DNA of 64,000 nucleotides from Pseudomonas batumici (GCF_000820515.1 NZ_JXDG01000037.1:62001-126000); one strand, 5' to 3'; positions 1 to 9,576 are shown, counted from the stretch's first letter. The notes: generated from the sequence alone by a model not told the origin. Numbers and translations are program-made.

Positions 1-2067
1 CAGGTACAACTCGAGGAGCGCGCCCAGGAGCTGCAACGGTCGAGCAAGTACAAGTCCGAATTCCTGGCCAACATGTCCCATGAGTTGCGTACGCCGCTCA
101 ACAGCTCGTTGATCCTGGCCAAGCTGCTGTCGGAGAACGCCCAGGGCAATCTCAGCGACGAACAGGTCAAGTTCGCCGAATCGATCTATAGCGCCGGCAA
201 CGACCTGTTGAACCTGATCAACGATATCCTCGACATCTCCAAGGTCGAGGCCGGCAGGCTGGAGGTGCGTCCGGAAAATGCCAGCGTCGAGCGCCTGGTG
301 GCGGCGCTGCAGGATACGTTCCTGCCCCTGGCCTACGAAAAACAGCTGGGTTTCGAGGTCGAAGTGCGCGCCGACGCCCCGCTGACGCTGTTCACCGACC
401 GTCAGCGACTGGAACAGGTGTTGAAGAACCTGCTGTCCAACGCCATCAAGTTCACCGAGACCGGTCGGGTCAGCCTGAGCGTTTCCCGCCAGCCCGGTGT
501 CGGTATTGCCTTTGCCGTACGCGACTCCGGCATTGGTATCGCCGCCGACCAGCACCAGAGCATTTTCGAAGCGTTTCGCCAGGCGGACGGTACCACCAAT
601 CGGCGCTATGGCGGCACCGGGCTGGGACTGTCGATTTCCCGCGATCTGGCGGCGCTGCTCGGCGGTTCCATCAGCGTTGCCAGCCAGCCCGGGCATGGCA
701 GCGTGTTTACCCTGGTGTTGCCGGAGCAGTATGTGGAACACCGGGCCGGCGAGGCCCCGGCGCCGGTGGTGGCGCCCCCAGCGCGGCTGGAACCCCTGGA
801 TGAGCCGCGCAACCCGCCGTCGGTGGCCGTGGAAGTGCCGATCCAGCGCTTTGCCGACGACCGTGAAAAAGCACCGTTCAGCACACGCTGTATCCTGGTG
901 ATCGAAGATGAGTCGAAATTTGCCCAGATTCTCTACGACCTGGCCCATGAGCTGGGCTACCAGTGCCTGGTGGCCCATGGCGCGGACGAGGGCTGTGCGC
1001 TCGCCGCCCAGTTCATCCCCGATGCGATCCTGCTGGACATGCGCCTGCCGGATCACTCCGGCCTGATGGTGTTGCAGCGCCTCAAGGAGCAGGCTCCGAC
1101 CCGGCACATCCCGGTGCATGTGATTTCCGTGGAGGACCGTATCGAGGCCGCCATGCACATGGGCGCCATGGGCTATGCGGTCAAGCCGACCACCCGCGAA
1201 GAGCTCAAGGAGATCTTCTCGCGCCTGGAGGCCAAGCTGACCCAGAAGGTCAAGCGTGTGCTGCTGGTGGAGGACGACGACCTGCAGCGCGACAGCATCG
1301 CCCGGCTGATCGGCGACGACGATATCGAGATCACCGCCGTGGGCCTGGCGCAGAACGCCCTGGACCTGCTGCGCGACACCATCTACGACTGCATGATCAT
1401 CGACCTCAAGTTGCCGGACATGCTCGGTAACGAGCTGCTCAGGCGCATGTCCACCGACGGCATCCGTGCCTTCCCGCCGGTGATCGTCTATACCGGGCGC
1501 AACCTGACCCGCGACGAAGAGGCCGAGCTGCACAAATATTCACGCTCGATCATCATCAAGGGCGCCCGCTCGCCGGAGCGCCTGCTCGATGAAGTGACAC
1601 TCTTCCTGCACAAAGTCGAATCCCAGTTGTCCAACGAGCGGCAACGCATGCTCAAGACCGCCCGCAGCCGCGACAAGGTGTTCGAAGGGCGCAAGATCCT
1701 GCTGGTGGACGATGACGTGCGCAACATCTTCGCCCTGACCAGTGCACTGGAGCACAAGGGCGCCATTGTCGAAATCGGTCGCAATGGCCTCGAAGCGATT
1801 GAACGACTCAACGAGGTGGAGGACATCGATCTGGTGTTGATGGATGTGATGATGCCGGAGATGGATGGCTATGAAGCCACCCTGGAAATCCGCAAGGACC
1901 CGCGCTGGCGCAAGCTGCCGATCATTGCGGTAACGGCCAAGGCCATGAAGGATGACCAGGAGCGCTGCCTGCAGGCCGGTTCCAACGACTACCTGGCCAA
2001 ACCCATTGACCTGGACCGCCTGTTCTCGTTGATCCGCGTATGGCTACCGAAAATGGAAAGGATCTAG
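1..2067 (+). CDS. Hybrid sensor histidine kinase with three receiver domains (5' end outside window)
   Basis: The reading frame is open from base 1, so the true start lies upstream and only the last 688 residues are seen. A coiled coil leads into a HisKA dimerisation domain with the phospho-acceptor His at residue 27 of the visible part (SHELRTPLN). An HATPase domain follows with N box (NLLSNAIKFT) and G boxes (DSGIGI, GGTGLGLSI). Three receiver domains come next, with likely phosphorylated Asp near residues 346, 468 and 615. The input domain is not visible. It heads an operon with CheR and CheB: its TAG stop overlaps the GTG start of cheR. Such kinases autophosphorylate and pass phosphate along their own receivers or to partners; the receivers encoded downstream are the obvious candidates (inference). 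Confidence 0.95.
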   Translation, partial: QVQLEERAQELQRSSKYKSEFLANMSHELRTPLNSSLILAKLLSENAQGNLSDEQVKFAESIYSAGNDLLNLINDILDISKVEAGRLEVRPENASVERLVAALQDTFLPLAYEKQLGFEVEVRADAPLTLFTDRQRLEQVLKNLLSNAIKFTETGRVSLSVSRQPGVGIAFAVRDSGIGIAADQHQSIFEAFRQADGTTNRRYGGTGLGLSISRDLAALLGGSISVASQPGHGSVFTLVLPEQYVEHRAGEAPAPVVAPPARLEPLDEPRNPPSVAVEVPIQRFADDREKAPFSTRCILVIEDESKFAQILYDLAHELGYQCLVAHGADEGCALAAQFIPDAILLDMRLPDHSGLMVLQRLKEQAPTRHIPVHVISVEDRIEAAMHMGAMGYAVKPTTREELKEIFSRLEAKLTQKVKRVLLVEDDDLQRDSIARLIGDDDIEITAVGLAQNALDLLRDTIYDCMIIDLKLPDMLGNELLRRMSTDGIRAFPPVIVYTGRNLTRDEEAELHKYSRSIIIKGARSPERLLDEVTLFLHKVESQLSNERQRMLKTARSRDKVFEGRKILLVDDDVRNIFALTSALEHKGAIVEIGRNGLEAIERLNEVEDIDLVLMDVMMPEMDGYEATLEIRKDPRWRKLPIIAVTAKAMKDDQERCLQAGSNDYLAKPIDLDRLFSLIRVWLPKMERI

Positions 2068-2882
2068 TGGAGCGAAGTAGCGATATAGAGTTGCGGTTGT
2101 TGATCGAGGCCATCTACCTCAAGTACAGCTATGATTTTCGCGATTATTCCGGCGCTTCGATCAAGCGCCGGGTCCAGCATGCGCTGACCCAGCTTGATTG
2201 CGCGACCATCTCGGCCCTGCAGGAGCGGGTGCTGCACGACCCGGCGGCGTTCCTGCAACTGCTGCAGTTCCTGACCATTCCGGTCAGCGAGATGTTCCGC
2301 GATCCCAGCCATTTCCTGGAGATTCGCCGGGAGGTGGTGCCGTTGCTCAGGACCTATCCGTCGATCAAGATCTGGATTGCCGGATGCAGCACCGGGGAGG
2401 AGGTGTACTCCATGGCGATCCTGCTGCGTGAAGAGGGGTTGCTGGAGCGCACGATCATCTATGCGACCGATATCAACCCGCATTCGCTGGAAAAGGCCAA
2501 GCAAGGCATCTTTACCCTTGACAGCGTGCGCAGCTATGCCGGCAACTACCTGGCGTCCGGCGGCAAGCGGGACCTTGCCGAGTACTACCACTCGGCCTAC
2601 GGCTACGCGATTTTCGACAAGACCCTACGGGAAAACGTGACCTTTGCCGACCACAGCCTGGCGACGGATAGTGTATTCTCCGAAACACAATTAATTTCGT
2701 GTCGTAACGTATTGATCTACTTCAATAAAAAACTTCAGGATCGAGCCTTCGGCTTGTTCCATGAATCGTTGTGCCATCGTGGTTTCCTGGTGCTGGGCAG
2801 CAAGGAGACGCTGGACTTTTCATCCTATGGCAAGCGGTTCGAGGCGTTGGTCAAGCAGGAGCGGATCTACCGTAAGTCATGA
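2067..2882 (+). CDS. CheR-type protein-glutamate O-methyltransferase
   Basis: A 271-residue SAM-dependent methyltransferase of the CheR family. It has an N-terminal helical domain (IYLKYSYDFRDYSGASIKRR) and a C-terminal Rossmann domain with the SAM-binding stretch IAGCSTGEEVYSMAI and the ISCRNVLIYF motif. CheR methylates glutamates on chemoreceptors. I chose the GTG at 2067 because GGAAAGGA lies just upstream and it overlaps the preceding stop; an in-frame ATG at 2040 would add nine residues. No chemoreceptor, CheA or CheW is encoded nearby, so the target may be the neighbouring kinase or an unlinked receptor (inference). Confidence 0.93.
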   Translation: MERSSDIELRLLIEAIYLKYSYDFRDYSGASIKRRVQHALTQLDCATISALQERVLHDPAAFLQLLQFLTIPVSEMFRDPSHFLEIRREVVPLLRTYPSIKIWIAGCSTGEEVYSMAILLREEGLLERTIIYATDINPHSLEKAKQGIFTLDSVRSYAGNYLASGGKRDLAEYYHSAYGYAIFDKTLRENVTFADHSLATDSVFSETQLISCRNVLIYFNKKLQDRAFGLFHESLCHRGFLVLGSKETLDFSSYGKRFEALVKQERIYRKS

Positions 2883-3484
2883 GCGGCCTGGCATTTGAAA
2901 TCACCGATCGCAAGCGGGTCGAGGCGGTTGTCGTGGGCGCTTCGGCGGGTGGGGTCGAAGCCCTGCTGAGTCTGTTCGCGGAACTGCCGGCGGGGTTCGG
3001 CTTGCCGATCGTGACCGTCCTGCATATGCCGGAAGGGCGCCGCAGCCAGTTGGCCGAAGTCTTTGCGCGGCGCCTGCCGCTGCCGGTGAAAGAGGCGAGC
3101 GACAAGGAGAGCATCGTGCCGGGGACCCTGTACTTCGCGGCCCCAGGCTATCACCTGTCGATCGAGCAGGACCGCAGCTTTTCTTTCAGTTGCGAAGAAC
3201 GAGAGCATTATTCGCGGCCTTCGATCGATTATCTCTTCGAATCGGCGGCGGACACTTATGGGGCGCGCCTGGTGGGCGTACTCTTGACCGGAGCCAATCA
3301 GGACGGCGCCCGGGGCCTGGCGCAGATCCAGCGCGAGGGCGGCCTGACCGTGGTGCAGGACCCGCGCGAAGCCCGGGTGGCAACCATGCCCGAAGCCGCG
3401 TTGGCGTTGCTCCAACCGGACTATCTCCTTTCCTTGCAGGGCATTGGCCGTTTGCTGGTCGAGCTGGAACGAACCCCATGTTGA
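2879..3484 (+). CDS. CheB-type protein-glutamate methylesterase, catalytic domain only
   Basis: A 201-residue CheB methylesterase domain without the usual N-terminal receiver. The catalytic triad is visible: Ser22 in GASAGG, His49 in VLHMPEG and Asp142 in ANQDGARG. It would hydrolyse the methyl esters that CheR makes or deamidate receptor glutamines. Its start overlaps the end of cheR by four bases (ATGA), so the two are translationally coupled. Lacking a receiver domain, it cannot be switched on by phosphorylation as in classical chemotaxis; regulation through a partner protein is an inference. Confidence 0.93.
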   Translation: MSGLAFEITDRKRVEAVVVGASAGGVEALLSLFAELPAGFGLPIVTVLHMPEGRRSQLAEVFARRLPLPVKEASDKESIVPGTLYFAAPGYHLSIEQDRSFSFSCEEREHYSRPSIDYLFESAADTYGARLVGVLLTGANQDGARGLAQIQREGGLTVVQDPREARVATMPEAALALLQPDYLLSLQGIGRLLVELERTPC

Positions 3485-4659
3485 GTACTATCCGGGCCAA
3501 ACTGCTGATCGTCGATGATCTGCCGGAGAATCTGCTGGCGCTGGAAGCGCTGATCAAGGGACGGGACCGTGTGGTCTACAAGGCGCTCTCGGCCGATGAA
3601 GCGCTGTCGCTGCTGCTGCAGCACGAATTCGCCATGGCCATACTCGATGTGCAGATGCCGGGCATGGATGGTTTCGAACTGGCCGAGTTGATGCGCAGCA
3701 CCGAGAGAACCAGGAATATTCCCATCGTCTTCGTCAGTGCCGCCGACCGCGAGCTCAATTACGCCTTCAAGGGCTACGAGAGCGGGGCGGTGGATTTCCT
3801 GTACAAACCCCTGGACCCCCATGCGGTGAAGAGCAAGGTCGGCGTTTTCGTCGACCTCTATCGCCAGGGCAAGGCGATGCAAGCGCAAGTCGAGGCCCTG
3901 AAACAAAGCCGCCTCGAGCAGGAAGTCCTGCTGCGCAAATTGCAGGCGACCCAGGAAGAGTTGGAGCGCGCGGTGCGCATGCGCGACGATTTCATGTCGA
4001 TCATGTCCCATGAGGTGCGCACGCCGCTCAACGGCCTGAGTCTGGAAAACCAGTTGCGCAAGATGCACCTGGCCCAGGGCAATGCCGACGCCTTCACCCT
4101 GGACAAGATGCGCGCCATGGTCGAGCGGGACGAGCGGCAGATCCAGAGCCTGATTCGCCTGATCGAAGACATGCTCGATGTCTCGCGGATCCGCACCGGC
4201 AAGTTGTCGATCCGTCCCGCACGCGTGGACCTGGTGCAACTGGTGACCCGGTTGTTGGAGCGCTTCGCGCCGCAGGTGGCGGCGGCCGGGTCGGTGATCA
4301 GCTATTCGGGCGATGCGTCGCTGTCGGGCAACTGGGATGGCTTTCGCATCGAGCAGGTGGTCTCCAATCTGCTGACCAACGCCTTGCGCTACGGTGCCAA
4401 GAGTCCGATCGAGGTGCGTGTCTATCGCCACGACGGCGAAGCGCGGATCGAAGTGCGTGACCGGGGCATCGGTATCGGCGAAGATGATCAGGCGCGGATC
4501 TTCCAACAGTTCGAGCGGGTTTCCGGCAGTCAGGTCGCCGCGGGACTGGGGCTGGGGTTGTATATTTCCGAGCAGATCGTCGTCGCCCATGGTGGTCGCA
4601 TCACTGTCGAGAGTACCCTTGGCAAAGGGGCCTTGTTCCGCGTTTGCCTGCCTCTGTAG
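3478..4659 (+). CDS. Receiver-histidine kinase hybrid
   Basis: A 393-residue cytoplasmic protein with an N-terminal receiver (Asp57 in ILDVQMPGMDGF), a coiled-coil linker (about residues 125-170), a HisKA domain with His178 in MSHEVRTPLN, and an HATPase domain ending in GLGLGLYISEQIV. No membrane segment is seen, so it is activated by phosphotransfer or by partners rather than by an external ligand. The ATG at 3478 overlaps the end of cheB; the frame continues open upstream of it, but that part is only the shadow of cheB. It probably receives phosphate from the large kinase upstream (inference). Confidence 0.92.
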   Translation: MLSTIRAKLLIVDDLPENLLALEALIKGRDRVVYKALSADEALSLLLQHEFAMAILDVQMPGMDGFELAELMRSTERTRNIPIVFVSAADRELNYAFKGYESGAVDFLYKPLDPHAVKSKVGVFVDLYRQGKAMQAQVEALKQSRLEQEVLLRKLQATQEELERAVRMRDDFMSIMSHEVRTPLNGLSLENQLRKMHLAQGNADAFTLDKMRAMVERDERQIQSLIRLIEDMLDVSRIRTGKLSIRPARVDLVQLVTRLLERFAPQVAAAGSVISYSGDASLSGNWDGFRIEQVVSNLLTNALRYGAKSPIEVRVYRHDGEARIEVRDRGIGIGEDDQARIFQQFERVSGSQVAAGLGLGLYISEQIVVAHGGRITVESTLGKGALFRVCLPL

Positions 4660-4736
4660 GAAAAGCCGAGATCAGACGCAACCTCTGGGTGACCTGGCGG
4701 TCGTATTGGCAGCAATTTTGATAATAAAGGCTTCCC

Positions 4737-5114
4737 ATGAGTGAAGATGCACAAGACGTGGTACTGATCGTCGAGGACGATGCCTCGATCCTGATGATCC
4801 TTTCGGATTATCTCTCCGGCGAAGGGTATCGGGTGTTACGGGCGGAAAACGGCGAGCAGGCGTTCGAAATCCTCGCGACCAAACCCAACCTGGACCTGAT
4901 GGTCACCGATTTTCGCTTGCCCGGCGGCATTTCCGGGGTGGACATCGCGGAGCCGGCGATCAGGTTGCGTCCGGATCTCAAGGTGATCTTCATCAGTGGT
5001 TACCCGGCGGAAATCCGCGAATCCAACAGCCCCATCGCCCACAGCGCGCCGATCCTGGCCAAGCCGTTCGACCTGGATATCCTCCAGGAACAGATCCGCA
5101 AGCTGCTGGCCTGA
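4737..5114 (+). CDS. Single-domain response regulator
   Basis: A 125-residue stand-alone receiver domain (VEDDAS at the acidic pocket, Asp58 as phospho-acceptor in MVTDFRLPGG, Lys in LAKPFD near residue 109). There is no output domain, so it acts by binding another protein, like CheY, or as a phosphate shuttle. It lies 77 bases after the receiver-kinase on the same strand and most likely completes the same phosphorelay. Confidence 0.92.
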   Translation: MSEDAQDVVLIVEDDASILMILSDYLSGEGYRVLRAENGEQAFEILATKPNLDLMVTDFRLPGGISGVDIAEPAIRLRPDLKVIFISGYPAEIRESNSPIAHSAPILAKPFDLDILQEQIRKLLA

Positions 5115-5117
5115 CGG

Positions 5118-6170
5118 CTACAGCCCCTGCTGCAACGCCGGGTCATCCGGATTCTGCTGTTCCAGCTGGGCGAGTAGAATCTGCACGTTCTGCAACTGTC
5201 CGGTTTCCTTCCAGTAGCTGATCAGCAGCACACGTGCCTTGCGGTTCGACGGTTGGCGCTGGACGATTTCCTCCAGCTGGCGCTGGGCCGCCTCGACCTG
5301 CTGCAAGTCATGCAAGGTGGTGGCGAGCTTGTAGCGGTAATCGGCGTTATCCGGCTCCAGCTCCACCGCCTTGGCCAGCCCCAGCAAGGCGTACTCGGTC
5401 TGGCCGTGGTGCGCCAGCCAGACGCCCAGGGCATGTTGCAGGTAGGCCGATTGCGGCTGCACCTGCAACTGCTTGGCCAGCAGCTGCCGGGCCTGGTCCG
5501 GCTGGCCGCGCTTGTCCAGCAGTTCGACCTGGGCCACCAGGGCCTTGAGGTTGTCCGGCTCCAGCCGCGAGACATGCTCCAGCGCGGCCTGCGCCTTGTC
5601 CAGCAGCCCCTCATGCAGATACAGCCGCGCCAGCTGGAACTGGGCCTCGGCACTTTCCGGCTGGGCGGCCAGGGCCCGCTCGTACTCGTCCACCACCTGT
5701 TGCAGCGGGCCGTAGTACAAGCCCTGGTCGTCCGGTGACAAACCGAGCATGGCGTTGGCGGCGGCGAAGCGCACGGATTGCTCGTGGTCTTCGAGCACCG
5801 GGCCGAGCAACAGGCTGCGCTGGGCGCCGGGAACCAGGCCGACAATGCTCTGGATCGCCGCTTCGCGGACCATCGGCGCGGGGTTCTGCAAGTCCGCGTC
5901 GGCCAGTTTCAGGGCCTGGGGACTGGGGTAGTTGGGCAGCTCCGCGTGCAAGGCGGCCCGGCGCACATCCGACAGGTCGGTCCGTGCCAGCTGCTGGTAG
6001 AGCACCCGTGCGGCGCCGGGCAGACCGTTATGGGCCTGCTTGAGCGCCTGGCCGTAATTGATGTGCGGGGCCTGGGGGCTGGCGAGCTTGCCGGGCATCC
6101 AGTGCCAGACAAGGCCGAGGGCAAGCAGGAGCAACAGGCTGATAAGCAGGTAGCGGTGGGGCTTCGTCAT
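5118..6170 (-). CDS. Membrane-anchored TPR-repeat protein
   Basis: 350 residues with one N-terminal membrane segment (YLLISLLLLLALGLVWHW), a HEAT-like middle part (about 60-150) and a run of tetratricopeptide repeats from about residue 165 to the end (AEAQFQLARLYLHEGLLDKA, AYLQHALGVWLAHHGQTEYA and others). Such proteins scaffold envelope complexes; the partner cannot be told from the sequence. It ends four bases from the convergent response regulator gene and follows the bestrophin gene on the same strand with a 77-base gap. Confidence 0.85.
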   Translation of the reverse strand: MTKPHRYLLISLLLLLALGLVWHWMPGKLASPQAPHINYGQALKQAHNGLPGAARVLYQQLARTDLSDVRRAALHAELPNYPSPQALKLADADLQNPAPMVREAAIQSIVGLVPGAQRSLLLGPVLEDHEQSVRFAAANAMLGLSPDDQGLYYGPLQQVVDEYERALAAQPESAEAQFQLARLYLHEGLLDKAQAALEHVSRLEPDNLKALVAQVELLDKRGQPDQARQLLAKQLQVQPQSAYLQHALGVWLAHHGQTEYALLGLAKAVELEPDNADYRYKLATTLHDLQQVEAAQRQLEEIVQRQPSNRKARVLLISYWKETGQLQNVQILLAQLEQQNPDDPALQQGL

Positions 6171-6247
6171 GCAGGGTCCGTGGGCGGGCGAGCGTTTCCT
6201 GAATGCACCAGCTTCGGTCAGCTGCGCTCAGGAGTCAAACCCGCGCC

Positions 6248-7147
6248 TCAAGTCAGCACATAGTCCACCGGCTCCAGCGCCGGCGGCAGATCGCTGTGCC
6301 CCAGGCAGGCGAGGACTTCCCGTTCCACGGTGCGCAGGATGGCGTTGCACGGCAGGTCGTTTTCATCGAAGCCGAACGGGTCTTCCAGATCGTCGCCGAT
6401 CTCGTCCAGCCCGAGGAAGGTGTAGCCGACGATGGCGGTGAACACCGGCGTCAGCCAGCCCAGCGGCCCGGCCAGGGCGAAGGGCAGGAGGATGCAGAAC
6501 AGGTAGATGGTGCGGTGCAGCAGCAAGTTGTAGGGGAAGGGCAGCGGCGTGTGCTTGATGCGCTCGCAACTGGCCTGCACCTGGCTGAGGCTGGCCAGCA
6601 GCGCCGCGAACACCGTATAGCGCCACTCGCTGATCAGCCCTTGTTCGGCGAGGCTGGAGCAGCGCGCGCCGATCCGTTGCAGCAACTGGTCGGTGACGTT
6701 CGGGTGGCCGGCGGTGGGCGCATCCTGTTGCCAGGGCTGGATGGCCTGGCGTTCGTCTTCAAGGCGCAGGCGGGCGATCAGTCCGTGGGCAAAGCCGCAG
6801 AGCTCGCGCAGCAGCGCGGTGCGCTGCGGGCCATCGCCCAGCACCTGGCTTTCGCGAATCAGCGAGCGTACGTCGATGATCAGTTGCCCCAGCTGCTTGC
6901 GGCCTTCCCACCAGCGGTCATAGCAGGCGTTGTTGCGAAAACTCATGAAGATCGACAGGGACAGGCCGAGCAAGGTGAAGGGCGTGGCGTTGACCTTGGC
7001 GAAATAGTCCGGATGCCAGGTTTCCGCCAGCACGATGAGCGAGGCCAGTACGGTCAGCAGCAGGCAGCGCAGGGCAATGCGCTTGGCAATCGAGCCCTTG
7101 AGGGAAAACAGGATGGCGATCAGGTTCGGCTTGGAGCGGACAATCAT
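6248..7147 (-). CDS. Bestrophin-family (YneE/UPF0187) ion channel protein
   Basis: 299 residues that fit the bacterial bestrophin family, pentameric anion or cation channels of the inner membrane. The N-terminal MIVRSKPNLIAILFSLKGSI, the FMSFRNNACYDRWWEGRK segment and the late LGLDEIGDDLEDPFGFDENDLP acidic stretch are characteristic. Four hydrophobic segments are visible. I chose the ATG at 7147 because family members begin with this MIVR sequence; the open frame extends 23 codons further upstream. Physiological substrate unknown. Confidence 0.88.
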   Translation of the reverse strand: MIVRSKPNLIAILFSLKGSIAKRIALRCLLLTVLASLIVLAETWHPDYFAKVNATPFTLLGLSLSIFMSFRNNACYDRWWEGRKQLGQLIIDVRSLIRESQVLGDGPQRTALLRELCGFAHGLIARLRLEDERQAIQPWQQDAPTAGHPNVTDQLLQRIGARCSSLAEQGLISEWRYTVFAALLASLSQVQASCERIKHTPLPFPYNLLLHRTIYLFCILLPFALAGPLGWLTPVFTAIVGYTFLGLDEIGDDLEDPFGFDENDLPCNAILRTVEREVLACLGHSDLPPALEPVDYVLT

Positions 7148-7247
7148 GGCGAGGGTCTTGGGGCTGGGAAAAATGACGGGACTCCACCTTAAGCGCCCGC
7201 GCCCCGCGCTGTCCAATCACCCTGGCCGACGAGGTGATCGAAGGGCT

Positions 7248-9344
7248 CTATGGGGCCGTCAAGCCACAGGTCTCTTGCGCCAGTGTCTGCCGCTGGCGCA
7301 CGAACTCCGGCATCCGCTCGCCGGGGATCGCCTTGCTGAAGTACCAGCCCTGGATCACCAGCTCCGTGGACGAGTGCAGGGCATCGTACTGTTCCTGGGT
7401 TTCCACACCCTCGACAATGATCCCCAGGTTCAGGGTTTCGCACAGCCGCAGCATGCCGTTCAGGACCCGGGCCCCCTCCGGATGGCAGTGCGCGACGACA
7501 AAACTGCGATCGATCTTGATGCAGTCGATCTTGAACTGGTGCAGGTAGCTCAGCGCCGAATAACCGGTGCCGAAGTCATCGATATACAGCCGGGCGCCGA
7601 AACCGTGCAGGCGCTCGATCAGGCGGTTGATCACCTGGACATCGCCGACCAGGGCGTCTTCGGTCAGCTCGACGGAAATCATTCCGCGGGCCTGGGACAG
7701 GATGTCCAGCAAGCGCTCGCCATACTCCGGCACGCTCAGGGTGGCACCGGTCACGTTGATGGTCATCGGCAGCTCGAAGCCGGCTTTGCGCCAGCGCCGA
7801 TATTGCTCCAGCGCCTGGGCGGCGACCCACAGATCGACATCCGGCATCAGCTTGGCCTGGGCCAGCCACTTGAGAAACTCCCAGGGCGGCTGGGGGTTGC
7901 CGTCCTTGTCGCGGGCGCGCATCAGCGCCTCGCAACCGGTGCACAGGCCGGTGGTCTTGGAGACCTGCGGTTGGAACTCCAGGTAGAACTCGTATTCGCT
8001 GATCTGGCGGATGCGCTCCAGCTCCCGCGAGCGACGGGCGTCGTTCTTGTACGAGGTCGCCACCGGGTCCAGCTCGAAGAGCCGGCCCTTTTCCTCCAGG
8101 CTGCGGAAGGTGGTGTCGAAGGACTTGATATAGACGCCGTCGTCGGCGTCCTGGTGACGGTGCAGGCCTATCACGTAGGGCGCGTAGACCAGGCTGCCGA
8201 GACCGAGCAGCAGCAGTTGCAGGACCACCGCGGCCCAGTCGCCGTTGCTGCTCAGGTAGGCGTTGAACAGCACCGGCGAGTTCAGCGGCATACCGGTGAC
8301 CATCGGTGCGACCCAGCCGGCCTGGACCGCCGCCACCGCCAGCAGCGCGTTGAGCATCGGGGCAATCAGAAAGGGCACGAACAGCCGCGGGTTGAGAATG
8401 ATCGGCAAGCCGAACAGCAGGATCTCGTTGACGTTGAACAAGGACAGCGGCACGGCGGCCAGGGCCAGCAGGCGTAGCGAGCGGTCACGGGTGAACAGCA
8501 GCACGGCGACGATCAGCGACAGCGAGGCACCGGAGCCGCCGATAAAGGCGAAACAGCCCAGCAGGCCGCTGTTGAGGATGTAGCGGTGCGGCTCCCCGGC
8601 GGCGAGGTTGAGCTGATTGACGGTCACCGCCTCGTCGAGGACGCTGAATACCGGCTGCATGGCGTGCAGGCCATGGATGCCGAAGAACCACAGGACCGAG
8701 TTGCTGGCGCTGATCAGGGCGCCGTAGCGGTAGGGATGGTCCAGCGCTGTCCGGTCGAAGGGCACCTGCATCTGGGCGACCAGGGGCGTCTTCAGCAGCA
8801 GCGACAGTACGGTGACCAGCAGGGCGGTGGCGATCAGGCCGGGGATCACCATGTTGATGCTGTCGCGGACATTGAAACCGACCAGGTTTTCCCGCACCAG
8901 CCGCGTCCAGGCCTGGCGGTACAACCAGTCCATGATCGGCACGTTGATCAGCGGCGAGGCGATGGCGATGAACAGCACCAGGGTTGCGGCGGCCCGGGGA
9001 AAGTCGCTGAGCAGGTAAATGGCGATTTCCACGTGGGCCAGGCACAGGAAGGCCACCGGCACCTGGGGCAGGCGATAGCGGATGGCAAGCATATAGCCGA
9101 TGGAGGCGGCCACCAGCAGGGGCAGGATGGCGCTGATCTTCTCGTGGAGCCCGGCGAGGAAATTGACCCAGTCGTCGGGCAGCCCCGCCAGGCGGGCGCA
9201 GGCCGAGAGCATCAGGAATGCCGTCGACACCAGCAGGCACGGCAACAACCACAACAACCCTTCGCGGATGGCCCGCAACGAGTCGGCACCGGCCAGCGCG
9301 GCCAGGCGGTGGGTCAGGAACAACTGGAAGACTGACTGCGACAT
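7248..9344 (-). CDS. EIIC-like membrane domain fused to EAL cyclic-di-GMP phosphodiesterase
   Basis: 698 residues. The first ~400 are hydrophobic with about ten membrane segments and resemble the EIIC membrane domain of PTS sugar permeases, without EIIA or EIIB parts. Residues ~440-690 form an EAL domain with its key residues visible: CEALMR (EAL motif), INVTGATL (Asn), ISVELTED (Glu), YIDDFGTGYSAL, IKIDRSFV (Lys, Asp), EGVETQEQ and the final QGWYFSKAIP. It should therefore be an active phosphodiesterase cleaving c-di-GMP to pGpG, with the EIIC part acting as a membrane sensor, perhaps for a sugar (inference). No GGDEF domain is present. Confidence 0.92.
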   Translation of the reverse strand: MSQSVFQLFLTHRLAALAGADSLRAIREGLLWLLPCLLVSTAFLMLSACARLAGLPDDWVNFLAGLHEKISAILPLLVAASIGYMLAIRYRLPQVPVAFLCLAHVEIAIYLLSDFPRAAATLVLFIAIASPLINVPIMDWLYRQAWTRLVRENLVGFNVRDSINMVIPGLIATALLVTVLSLLLKTPLVAQMQVPFDRTALDHPYRYGALISASNSVLWFFGIHGLHAMQPVFSVLDEAVTVNQLNLAAGEPHRYILNSGLLGCFAFIGGSGASLSLIVAVLLFTRDRSLRLLALAAVPLSLFNVNEILLFGLPIILNPRLFVPFLIAPMLNALLAVAAVQAGWVAPMVTGMPLNSPVLFNAYLSSNGDWAAVVLQLLLLGLGSLVYAPYVIGLHRHQDADDGVYIKSFDTTFRSLEEKGRLFELDPVATSYKNDARRSRELERIRQISEYEFYLEFQPQVSKTTGLCTGCEALMRARDKDGNPQPPWEFLKWLAQAKLMPDVDLWVAAQALEQYRRWRKAGFELPMTINVTGATLSVPEYGERLLDILSQARGMISVELTEDALVGDVQVINRLIERLHGFGARLYIDDFGTGYSALSYLHQFKIDCIKIDRSFVVAHCHPEGARVLNGMLRLCETLNLGIIVEGVETQEQYDALHSSTELVIQGWYFSKAIPGERMPEFVRQRQTLAQETCGLTAP

Positions 9345-9498
9345 TGGCCAACCCCTTGTAGACCTTCAGTCCTGTCAGGGCCCATCCGGCCCTCAAGAAG
9401 GCGAGCATATCCCGAGATGGCAGAAAAAGGTCAAATTGCCAGCATCCAAAGCCCGAGGCCAAAGGTTCCTCGCCGCACTCTCTCCAGGGCTCATTCGC

Positions 9499-9535
9499 AA
9501 AAAAAATAGCCCCGCGACCAGGCGGGCGCGGGGCT
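9499..9535 (-). terminator. Rho-independent terminator of the mexEF-oprN operon
   Basis: A nine-base-pair GC stem (AGCCCCGCG with CGCGGGGCT) is followed, in the minus-strand direction, by a run of T (the A run at 9499-9506 on the plus strand). It lies about 40 bases after the oprN stop. Confidence 0.85.
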
Positions 9536-9576
9536 GAAGCGGATTGGAGGGCATCCAACCCCAGGGAGGATGTGAA

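Noticed and set aside
3190..3477. N-terminal extension of the receiver-kinase
   Set aside because: It overlaps cheB in another frame and gives an Arg/Gly-rich sequence unlike any receiver; the ATG at 3478 begins the domain properly.
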